Source: Pseudomonas sp. KBW05
GTDB lineage: Bacteria > Pseudomonadota > Gammaproteobacteria > Pseudomonadales > Pseudomonadaceae
Direction of reading: 5' to 3'
Assembly: GCF_003852405.1 (NCBI RefSeq)
Contig: NZ_QAJM01000020.1
Coordinates: 62,001-126,000, forward strand
Length of the DNA stretch: 64,000 bases
This document shows positions 58,049 through 64,000 of the stretch, in pieces. Each line of letters starts with the position of its first letter. The stretch's first letter is position 1. The notes under the pieces were generated by a model. It was not told the origin of the DNA and searched no databases. It saw nothing but the letters and a program-made list of their open reading frames with translations. The translations under genes were made by a program, and so were the position numbers.

Positions 58049-60337
58049 GTGATTATTTCCAACGGGTTGTCCAGGGTGTGTGTGGCGGGTGTGTTGCTGG
58101 GCTTGAGCCTGGGCGCATCGGCACGGGAGCAGGTGACGCAGGCGTCGGCGCAGATCCAGCGCACCGGCTTTGGCGTGCCCCATATCCGCGCCAATGATGA
58201 GCGTGGTTTGGGCTACGGCATCGGCTATGCGTATGCCCAGGACAATATGTGCCTGCTGGCCAATGAAGTGGTGACGGTGAGTGGCGAACGTTCACGCTTC
58301 TTTGGCCCGGAGCAGGCGACGCTGGAAGAGCGCAACAACCTGGCCAGTGACGTGTTTTTCACCTGGCTGAATACGCCGCAGGCGGTCGCCACCTTCTGGA
58401 ACGCGCAAACGCCGCAGATCCAGCAGCGGGTCGAAGGCTACGTGGCGGGGTACAACCGTTATTTGAAAGAACACGGCGCGCCGGCACAGTGCCAGGCCGC
58501 GTGGATGCGCGCGATCACGGCTGAGGACGTGGTCAAGCTGACCCGCCGCTTGCTGGTGGAGGGGGGCGTGGGCCAATTCGCCGAAGCGCTGGCGGGGGCA
58601 ACGCCGCCTGGTGTTACCACCGGCGTACAGGCCAGCGCCCAACGCTTCGAAGTGGCAGAGGCCAATCAGCAGCGTTTTGCTCTGGACCGTGGCAGCAACG
58701 CAGTGGCAGTAGGCCGTGACCGCTCGTTCAATGGCCGTGGCATGTTATTGGCCAACCCGCATTTCCCGTGGGTCGGTGGCATGCGCTTTTATGAGATGCA
58801 CCTGACCATTCCCGGCCAGTTGGACGTGATGGGCGCCGCATTGCCGGGCTTGCCGGTGATCAACATTGGCTTCAACCAGCATGTGGCCTGGACCCATACC
58901 GTCGATACCTCCAAGCATTTCACCCTGTACCGCCTGACTCTGGACCCCAAGGATTCCACGCGTTACCTGCTGGACGGCAAATCCCTCCCGCTGGATAAAA
59001 CCACGGTAACCGTCCAGGCCAAACAACCCGACGGCAGCCTCAAGGCCTTGTCCCAGACGCTTTACAGCTCCCAATTCGGCCCAGTGGTGCAATGGCCCGG
59101 CAAGCTGGACTGGGACAACCACTACGCCTTCAGCCTGCGCGACGCCAACCTCGGCAACGACCGCGTGTTGCAGCAGTGGTACGCAATGAACCGCGCCGCC
59201 AGCCTCAAGGAGCTGCAAACCTCGGTGCATACCCTGCAAGGCATCCCGTGGGTTAACACCTTGGCCGCCGACGACCAGGGCCAGAGCCTGTACATGAACC
59301 TGTCGGTGGTGCCGAACGTCAGCCAGGCCAAGCTCGCGCAATGCAGCGACCCGCGCGCCGGCCTGCAACTGATCGTGCTCGACGGCGCCCACAGCGCCTG
59401 CGCCTGGGACATCGACCCGCGCGCAGCCCAGGCCGGCATCTTCGCCGCCGACCAGCTGCCGCAACTGGAACGCAGCGACTATGTGCAGCATTCCAACGAC
59501 TCGGCGTGGCTGGCCAACCCCAAGGCGCCGCTGACCGGGTTCTCGCCGGTCATCAGCCAGGACCACATCGACCTGGGCCCACGTGCACGCTTCGCCGTGC
59601 AACGCCTGCAATCCCTGGAGAGCAAGCCGATCAGCGTCACCGACCTGCAACATATGGTGATGGACAACGAGGTCTACCTGGCAGGGCTGGTCATGCCAGA
59701 CCTGCTGGCGTTCTGCGCCAAACACCTGGGCGCCGACGCGGCTGCGCTGCAACCGCTGTGCACCAGCCTGAAAACCTGGGACCAACGCGCCAACCTCGAC
59801 AGCGGCCTGGGCCTGGTGCACTTCATCAACCTGATGGAGCACCTGCAGCAAATGCCCGACGCCTGGCGCGTGGCCTTCGATCCGACGCAACCATTGACCA
59901 CGCCACGCGGCCTGGCCATCGACCGCGAAACTGTCGCCAAGGCCCTGCGCGAGGCGATGCTTGCTTCCGTGGCGGATGTAAACAAGTTGGGCCTGACCGC
60001 CAACAGCCGTTGGGGCGATATCCAGGTCAGCGGCCAAACCCCGATCCATGGCGGCCCGCAGGCACTGGGCATCTACAACGCCATGCAAACCGTCCCACGT
60101 GCCGACGGCAAACGCGAAGTGGTCAGCGGCAGCAGCTACCTGCAAATCGTCACCTTCGACGACAACGGCCCCCAGGCCCAAGGCGTGCTGGCGTTCTCCC
60201 TGTCCAGCGACCCAGCGTCCAAGCACGCCAAGGACCAGACCCAGGCCTTCTCCGAGAAAAAACTCCGCCCGCTGCCGTTCACCGAAGCCCAGATCAAGGC
60301 CGACCCGCAATACCAGCAGCTCCAGATCAAGGAGTAG
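58049..60337 (+). CDS. pvdQ: Acyl-homoserine-lactone / pyoverdine acylase PvdQ
   Basis: 762 residues from the GTG at 58049 (ggag 5 bases upstream), the length known for PvdQ. A signal peptide (VCVAGVLLGLSLGASA) leads to the alpha chain; self-cleavage at Gly215-Ser216 (LDRGSNAVAVGRDR) would expose the catalytic Ser at the beta chain. GMLLANPHFPWVGGMRFYEM, INIGFNQHVAWTHTVDTSKH and FVQHSNDSAWL-like DYVQHSNDSAWLANPKAPLT are PvdQ/penicillin-acylase landmarks. In the periplasm it removes the fatty-acid tail of the pyoverdine precursor and also hydrolyses long-chain homoserine lactones. Confidence 0.93.
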   Translation: MIISNGLSRVCVAGVLLGLSLGASAREQVTQASAQIQRTGFGVPHIRANDERGLGYGIGYAYAQDNMCLLANEVVTVSGERSRFFGPEQATLEERNNLASDVFFTWLNTPQAVATFWNAQTPQIQQRVEGYVAGYNRYLKEHGAPAQCQAAWMRAITAEDVVKLTRRLLVEGGVGQFAEALAGATPPGVTTGVQASAQRFEVAEANQQRFALDRGSNAVAVGRDRSFNGRGMLLANPHFPWVGGMRFYEMHLTIPGQLDVMGAALPGLPVINIGFNQHVAWTHTVDTSKHFTLYRLTLDPKDSTRYLLDGKSLPLDKTTVTVQAKQPDGSLKALSQTLYSSQFGPVVQWPGKLDWDNHYAFSLRDANLGNDRVLQQWYAMNRAASLKELQTSVHTLQGIPWVNTLAADDQGQSLYMNLSVVPNVSQAKLAQCSDPRAGLQLIVLDGAHSACAWDIDPRAAQAGIFAADQLPQLERSDYVQHSNDSAWLANPKAPLTGFSPVISQDHIDLGPRARFAVQRLQSLESKPISVTDLQHMVMDNEVYLAGLVMPDLLAFCAKHLGADAAALQPLCTSLKTWDQRANLDSGLGLVHFINLMEHLQQMPDAWRVAFDPTQPLTTPRGLAIDRETVAKALREAMLASVADVNKLGLTANSRWGDIQVSGQTPIHGGPQALGIYNAMQTVPRADGKREVVSGSSYLQIVTFDDNGPQAQGVLAFSLSSDPASKHAKDQTQAFSEKKLRPLPFTEAQIKADPQYQQLQIKE

Positions 60338-60346
60338 GGCAGGCGC

Positions 60347-60394
60347 GCAACCCCTTGAAAGCGCTGCGAAATATTTTTGAAATCAAGGGGTTGC
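60347..60394. promoter_or_regulatory. Perfect 12-base inverted repeat overlapping the tRNA promoter
   Basis: gcaaccccttga and tcaaggggttgc form a perfect inverted repeat around a 24-base loop. The right arm runs into the -35 element ttgcac. It may be a terminator for pvdQ (no T-tract) or an operator. Confidence 0.45.
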
Positions 60395-60419
60395 ACGCAT
60401 TGGCAAATACGTACATAAT
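60391..60419 (+). promoter_or_regulatory. Candidate sigma-70 promoter for tRNA-Cys
   Basis: ttgcac at 60391-60396 and cataat at 60414-60419 with 17-base spacing are close to the consensus and lie upstream of the tRNA, leaving a leader of ~120 bases. Confidence 0.55.
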
Positions 60420-60549
60420 GGCGCCCATCGAACGCAACGAAGCATTAAAAACTTCAATGTATTCAATGAGTTAGAGTAGAGGCAGGCTTCATTAGCCCAC
60501 TCAAGTTTGCATGCGGTGAGTGCCAGTGACTAGGGCATTGATCGTTTGA

Positions 60550-60623
60550 GGCCGAGTAGCAAAATGGTTATGCAGTGGATTGCAAATCCACCTACGCCGG
60601 TTCGATTCCGACCTCGGCCTCCA
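60550..60623 (+). tRNA. tRNA-Cys (GCA anticodon)
   Basis: A 74-base cloverleaf. Acceptor arms ggccgag and ctcggcc close the molecule, with discriminator t and genomically encoded CCA at the end. The anticodon loop ttgcaaa in the stem ggat/atcc reads GCA (Cys), and the T-arm contains ggttcgattcc. A terminator follows within 10 bases. The 3' end probably served as the integration site of the phage element downstream. Confidence 0.95.
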
Positions 60624-60632
60624 CTCTTAAAG

Positions 60633-60665
60633 CCCCGTAGATCAATGGTCTACGGGGTTTTTTAT
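60633..60665 (+). terminator. Rho-independent terminator after tRNA-Cys
   Basis: ccccgtaga pairs with tctacgggg around a 7-base loop, followed by ttttttatt. It ends the tRNA transcript. Confidence 0.92.
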
Positions 60666-60897
60666 TGCCTGCGATTTATGAGCCATTCCGCAACTTTCGA
60701 GAGGCCTTCCGCAACCACCCTCCTTTATGACCACAATTTAGGGGGGGCAGCATCAGGCGCGAGGAGGCTATCGTTCATTTTCAGAGAGACGCCCAAGCAT
60801 TAGAAAATGATATATTCGGGCGCGTAGAGATAAATTCATACTGGTATGCCGGACCCTGATTTTCGCGGTTGGCATGTTGCGTGGGAGGGGGAGTGAT

Positions 60898-61407
60898 ATG
60901 TCAAGTATGTTGTTGGGGTTGCTTTCTTCTGAAACATTCAAAAGGAATAATAAGGTTTTAGAAGAGCACTTCAAAGATGGTGTTGATGAATTGTCCGCGC
61001 TACTAAAGTGCCACTTGCTAATCGAACAAAATCTCAGAGACTTCTGCAATGCGAGCGTTCTTAATCCGTCTCATCTTAAAGGTAAGCGATTTCAGTTTTC
61101 TCATGTTGTGAGCTTGGCAAGGGCGCTCATAGAAGAGCCTAAAGACCTCGATGTTAGCTGGATGTGGGGCGCGATAGATCTTTTGAATGGCCTAAGAAAC
61201 AGCTATGCGCATGAGTTGGATCCGAACCTATTACTGATTGAAGAAAAAAAGAATAAACTCATAAAGCTTTTGTCTCCCATGATTAAGGATGAACCCCTGT
61301 ATAAGGGAGTTGACGTTCCGCTAAATGTGTACCTGGGGATCCTAATTGGAGCGTTGTCTGGGTATTTGTTTTTTATTCTAGAAACACGCGGTGGCCTGAA
61401 GGGATGA
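60898..61407 (+). CDS. AT-rich HEPN-motif protein at the element edge
   Basis: A 169-residue protein behind a strong purine-rich RBS (gggaggggga). The helical body ends in LLNGLRNSYAHELDPN: Arg100-x4-His105 matches the RNase-type HEPN motif (R-x4-6-H). The C-terminus has a hydrophobic segment (LNVYLGILIGALSGYLFFIL), suggesting membrane attachment. The gene is AT-rich and is encoded on the opposite strand to the integrase, between tRNA-Cys and int. HEPN domains act as RNases in several toxin-antitoxin and phage-defence systems. The domain call rests on the motif alone. Confidence 0.6.
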   Translation: MSSMLLGLLSSETFKRNNKVLEEHFKDGVDELSALLKCHLLIEQNLRDFCNASVLNPSHLKGKRFQFSHVVSLARALIEEPKDLDVSWMWGAIDLLNGLRNSYAHELDPNLLLIEEKKNKLIKLLSPMIKDEPLYKGVDVPLNVYLGILIGALSGYLFFILETRGGLKG

Positions 61408-61478
61408 CTACGAATTTAGCTCTCGGTTTTTGGCCTCAAACGTAGTTAGCCCATCAAGCTTTTTTAGAATTGATTTGA

Positions 61479-62543
61479 TTACTTCGTGGGCTTTACGATC
61501 TCGCCAACTCTTCGGTAAACCTTCTTGGTCATCTCCTCTGTGGAGTGTCCTAGTAATCGGCTGGCATGTCCCAGCTCGATCTCACTGGCAGCTTTCGGGC
61601 GGATGTCCTTGAACTGGAACTGGCGAATCAGTACGGCCAGGGCAGAGTCCCCATCGGCTCCGGCCTTAATGGCCGCGTTCTCGCGTGCTTCATCCCATCG
61701 ATTGCGCAGCATCTGCTGACTCATCCGCAGGCCGGACGTGTTGGTGATGAGCCTCGATGTTTTGATGCCCTTGAGTGCACGTCGCTCTTGGAGATCATCA
61801 ATAAAGGCACTGAGCCCGGATTGCACGCCCTCATCCTCCAGCCGTAGGCGGAGTTTCTTCGAGGTCTTGCCTTGTTTGACCATCAGGAAACCCGCGTTCA
61901 GGTCGGTGGTGGCGACCTTGAGTACGTCAGCGGGTCGCTGGCCAGTTAGATAGGCCAGGTCCATGGCGTCTTTGAGTTCCTGCGGCGCCTGATCATAGAC
62001 GGCATTCCAAACGATCTCACCGGCGTAGTAGTCACGCGGGGTTTCTTTGTTGCGGCGCAGGCCGAAACACGGGTTTGCCTTGTCCGTCAGACCCCATTCC
62101 CGGGCGAACGTGAACATAGTTGATAGAAGCGCGATCTCTCGGTTGGCACGCACCTTGGCCTTCCTCGCGTCGCGGTATTGAGCAATGATCTGTGGTGTCA
62201 TAGCGTCGAGTGGGGCGCCGCTGAACGCCTTTTTCAGCTGTCGGAGACCTTTCTGATAGTCGTCCTGAGTGCCCTTGGTCAGCTTGGGCATCACTTTCTT
62301 TTCGTACTCTTCGAACAGTCGGTCTATTAGGTGCGCAGGAGACGGCACTGCTTTGCGCTCCAGGCGCGCCCATTCAACTTTTGCGTCGTCAAGGTCACTG
62401 CCCAGGGGGATCTCTTTGCGTTTGCCTTCGGCGTCCCTGCCGTTGTAGTAGTACCCGATCCAGATTGTTCCGTTCTTTCGTTTCTGGCGGCGGCGGATCA
62501 TGCGCGGGGGCAAATCCCGGTTTGCTGTAGATTTCTGGCGCAT
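61479..62543 (-). CDS. int: Tyrosine recombinase (phage integrase)
   Basis: A 354-residue integrase. An N-terminal arm-binding region (KNGTIWIGYYYNGRDAEGKR) is followed by a core-binding SAM-like domain and the catalytic domain. Catalytic residues: Arg in AYLTGQRPADVLKVATTDLN, Lys near VKQGKTSKKLRLRL, the box-II stretch FQFKDIRPKAASEIELGHAS (Lys-x-x-Arg where many have His-x-x-Arg), LLGHSTEEMTKKVYRRVGEI with Gly-His and the Tyr nucleophile. The gene is oriented toward the tRNA-Cys end, as usual for tRNA-integrated phages. Confidence 0.93.
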   Translation of the reverse strand: MRQKSTANRDLPPRMIRRRQKRKNGTIWIGYYYNGRDAEGKRKEIPLGSDLDDAKVEWARLERKAVPSPAHLIDRLFEEYEKKVMPKLTKGTQDDYQKGLRQLKKAFSGAPLDAMTPQIIAQYRDARKAKVRANREIALLSTMFTFAREWGLTDKANPCFGLRRNKETPRDYYAGEIVWNAVYDQAPQELKDAMDLAYLTGQRPADVLKVATTDLNAGFLMVKQGKTSKKLRLRLEDEGVQSGLSAFIDDLQERRALKGIKTSRLITNTSGLRMSQQMLRNRWDEARENAAIKAGADGDSALAVLIRQFQFKDIRPKAASEIELGHASRLLGHSTEEMTKKVYRRVGEIVKPTK

Positions 62544-62546
62544 TGA

Positions 62547-62783
62547 TTAACTCACGTTCGCCAGGTCGAGTGACCAAGTTTCGGCGACCGCATTTACCGC
62601 AGAGGGCTTAACGCCTGCCAGTTTCAGGCGGGCGTATACGCGACCCACGATAGGGCGGTGTGCGCCTGTCAGGACAAACTCCCAGCGGTTGGTGGTCAGC
62701 CACAGGATTTGCTTGGACGGGATCTGATAACCGGTGATGGTGGCCAGCTCTTCGTCGGCTAGGGTTTCGCTTTGAAATTCCAT
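62547..62783 (-). CDS. DUF4224-like phage protein
   Basis: A 78-residue protein starting MEFQSETLADEELATITGYQ at ATG 62783, 7 bases from ggagg; starts at 62786 or 62789 (ATGA overlap with the upstream stop) are possible. The segment LADEELATITGYQIPSKQIL, then WLTTNRWEFVLTGAHRPIVG, fits the DUF4224 family found just upstream of phage integrases, sometimes thought to act as excisionases. That role is inference. Confidence 0.75.
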   Translation of the reverse strand: MEFQSETLADEELATITGYQIPSKQILWLTTNRWEFVLTGAHRPIVGRVYARLKLAGVKPSAVNAVAETWSLDLANVS

Positions 62784-62785
62784 CA

Positions 62786-63205
62786 TCATGCCTCCGATAC
62801 CAGTGCGTTTTTGAACTGTGCAGCGAGATGCCAAGGCGTCCAGTAACCATCGTCCATTTGAACGGCGAGAGGTTCCGTCGGGCCATTCCAGCGCAGCCCA
62901 TACCGAGGTAGCCCATAGCCCTCAGGCGGTCGCGGCGGTAGATCAGGTTTAAGCCCTCGTAGGTGTTCGTTTTCGGCGATCAGGGCCAGAATGGCCGCTG
63001 GTGTAGCGGCCTCAATAAAGTCGCGATAGGGCTTGGGAATCGCCAGTAGGGGCGTACCATCCATGCTCTTTACGGCGCTCAGCACATCGCCGTCACGCAG
63101 GCCATGATCTAGATTGCTGGTGAGCCGCAGCACTGAATTGCTGGTCCACCAGCTCCATTCGACTCCACCGGCAGCCATTGCCGCTGATTTAAGTACGTCG
63201 CTCAT
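62786..63205 (-). CDS. Phage hypothetical protein (Ead/Ea22-like)
   Basis: A 139-residue protein starting MSDVLKSAAMAAGGVEWSWW (63205), with its start overlapping the methyltransferase stop. The segment ATPAAILALIAENEHLRGLK is typical of Ead/Ea22-like accessory phage proteins, which have a helical segment ending in an Ala-Leu-Ile-x-E-N motif. The Pro-rich remainder is uninformative. Function unknown. Confidence 0.6.
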   Translation of the reverse strand: MSDVLKSAAMAAGGVEWSWWTSNSVLRLTSNLDHGLRDGDVLSAVKSMDGTPLLAIPKPYRDFIEAATPAAILALIAENEHLRGLKPDLPPRPPEGYGLPRYGLRWNGPTEPLAVQMDDGYWTPWHLAAQFKNALVSEA

Positions 63206-64000
63206 GCGGCCTCCCGATGCTGCACAGTGAGTTGCCATGGATCATTCGCCAGTGCTAGCGCTGCCATTGGCGGTGGGCTTACGCTGTTCCCGCACATGTG
63301 CACCTGCTGGCTGATGTTGAAGGGCTTGCCGTCGGCGCCGTGGGTGATGACGTAGCTGGTGGGGAAGCCTTGGGCCTTGTACAGCTCTGCCGGTTTGAGC
63401 ATCCGCAGGCAGATGTCGACGATCACGTACGGCGTGCCTTTCACCATCACAGTGACCAGGGCCAGGCGGTCCTTGGTGGTGATGGTGGGTGCCGGTGCAT
63501 CGCAGGCGCTGACGTTCTCGGTGCCGTAGTAGCTGATCAGGAAGGCGGCAACGCGCAGGGCTCCGGCTTCGTGTTCCGGCGAGAGGGTGAGCGACACCAG
63601 CGAGCTCTTGCCACCGCCACCGGCAGTGATGGTCGGTGCCGGATCATCCAGGCCCAGGCCAACGCTCCCGCCGATTGCCCGTTCCATGAAGGCGCTGACC
63701 AAGCCGTGGTGCTGGCCGCCGGCACTGATGGTGTGCAGCGGGTCATTGGCGTCCCGTGCATCACAGTTGCCACGCATGTGCACCAGGTGCGCCGTCGCCA
63801 ACTGCTGCTGGCTGCCGGTGTTGGTCACCGTGGTCATCGGGTCGCGGATGTCCTTGGCGTGCACGGTGTTGAACCCGCCGTTGGCCTGGATCATCACCGC
63901 AGTGCTGACGGACTGTCCGCCGCCGCTGGCAGTGACGGTGCCCACCGGGCCGCAGATGTCGTTAACCCCGTGGGAGCGGCGCTTGGTTGCACCGGAACCC
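63202..64000 (-). CDS. Phage DNA (cytosine-5) methyltransferase, C-terminal part (partial)
   Basis: The visible ~265 residues run off the right edge. The end segment MLKPAELYKAQGFPTSYVIT, then HMCGNSVSPPPMAALA, contains the C-terminal motifs IX/X of m5C methyltransferases. Upstream, repeated blocks with P-x-x-T-I-T/S-A-G-G (DPLHTISAGGQHHGLVSAF; DDPAPTITAGGGGKSSLVS; DAPAPTITTKDRLALVTVM) form the variable target-recognition region. The catalytic PC motif and AdoMet site lie outside the window. Such enzymes protect phage DNA from host restriction. Confidence 0.85.
   Translation of the reverse strand, partial: GSGATKRRSHGVNDICGPVGTVTASGGGQSVSTAVMIQANGGFNTVHAKDIRDPMTTVTNTGSQQQLATAHLVHMRGNCDARDANDPLHTISAGGQHHGLVSAFMERAIGGSVGLGLDDPAPTITAGGGGKSSLVSLTLSPEHEAGALRVAAFLISYYGTENVSACDAPAPTITTKDRLALVTVMVKGTPYVIVDICLRMLKPAELYKAQGFPTSYVITHGADGKPFNISQQVHMCGNSVSPPPMAALALANDPWQLTVQHREAA

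Larger units (their letters stand above)
60624..64000. mobile_element. Left end of an integrated phage-like element at tRNA-Cys (partial)
   Basis: Directly after tRNA-Cys come an AT-rich orphan, a leftward integrase, a DUF4224-like protein, a phage hypothetical and a phage-type cytosine methyltransferase that runs off the edge. Gene overlaps (ATGA) and this gene set are typical of prophage early regions. The right attachment site is outside the window, so the extent is unknown. The left boundary is inferred from the tRNA 3' end. Confidence 0.8.

Overview
The window looks like a chromosomal segment of a fluorescent Pseudomonas (P. fluorescens group). The evidence is high-GC coding sequence, GTG/TTG starts, many short palindromic REP elements with the cores gtggcgagggagcttgctcc and gtgggagcgggcttgc, a pvdQ-type acylase behind a PvdS-type promoter, a chromosomal FosA, and the Pseudomonas-style glgA-treZ-malQ-treY-glgX locus. 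All calls were made by eye from the sequence and from knowledge of the families; no database search was run.

Layout. 1-7.1 kb: a LysE-type exporter (partial), a MarR/FAD-monooxygenase pair, a 2OG-Fe(II) oxygenase, a secreted alpha/beta hydrolase plus cupin-carboxymuconolactone decarboxylase pair facing a LysR regulator, and a GNAT enzyme. 7.1-19.2 kb is a patchwork of accessory genes: a helicase with a C-terminal DUF2726 nuclease-like domain, an AT-rich membrane-anchored orphan, a truncated copy of a VOC gene, a lipoprotein pair, FosA with two more VOC proteins, an HD hydrolase, an XRE regulator, a nucleotidyltransferase, a DMT exporter and an IS66 remnant. 19.2-29.2 kb: a TetR regulator facing an iron-siderophore operon made of two fused ABC half-transporters, two FecCD permeases, an ATPase, a binding protein and a TonB receptor. 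There are no biosynthetic genes, which suggests xenosiderophore use. 29.4-31.9 kb: an autotransporter.

32.2-46.9 kb: a leftward glycogen/trehalose locus. GlgA makes glucan, GlgX debranches it, MalQ rearranges maltodextrins, and TreY/TreZ release trehalose. Continuing in the same direction with overlapping genes are an acyl-CoA dehydrogenase-like protein, a PIG-L deacetylase, a NodS-like methyltransferase and a family-2 glycosyltransferase. A second PIG-L protein, which lacks the usual catalytic-base aspartate, follows. 47.4-53 kb: housekeeping and stress genes and a chemoreceptor. 53.1-55.1 kb: an RTX-repeat protein joined to an M91 (NleD/HopH-like) metalloprotease domain, lying between two copies of a roughly 85-bp segment and next to debris of a chemoreceptor and of a small membrane-protein gene. 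55.1-60.3 kb: an aldo/keto reductase with its LysR regulator, a small membrane protein, a PA2384-like winged-helix protein and pvdQ.

60.55 kb to the end: tRNA-Cys is followed by the left end of an integrated phage-like element, with a HEPN-motif protein at the extreme edge, a tyrosine integrase, a DUF4224-like protein, a phage hypothetical protein and the C-terminal part of a phage cytosine methyltransferase. The element runs off the right edge of the window.

The most unusual items are the RTX-M91 insertion with its mosaic scar, the helicase-nuclease with its linked orphan in a region marked by a duplicated VOC fragment, the PIG-L/methyltransferase/glycosyltransferase/acyl-CoA dehydrogenase tail of the trehalose locus, and the HEPN protein between tRNA-Cys and the integrase.
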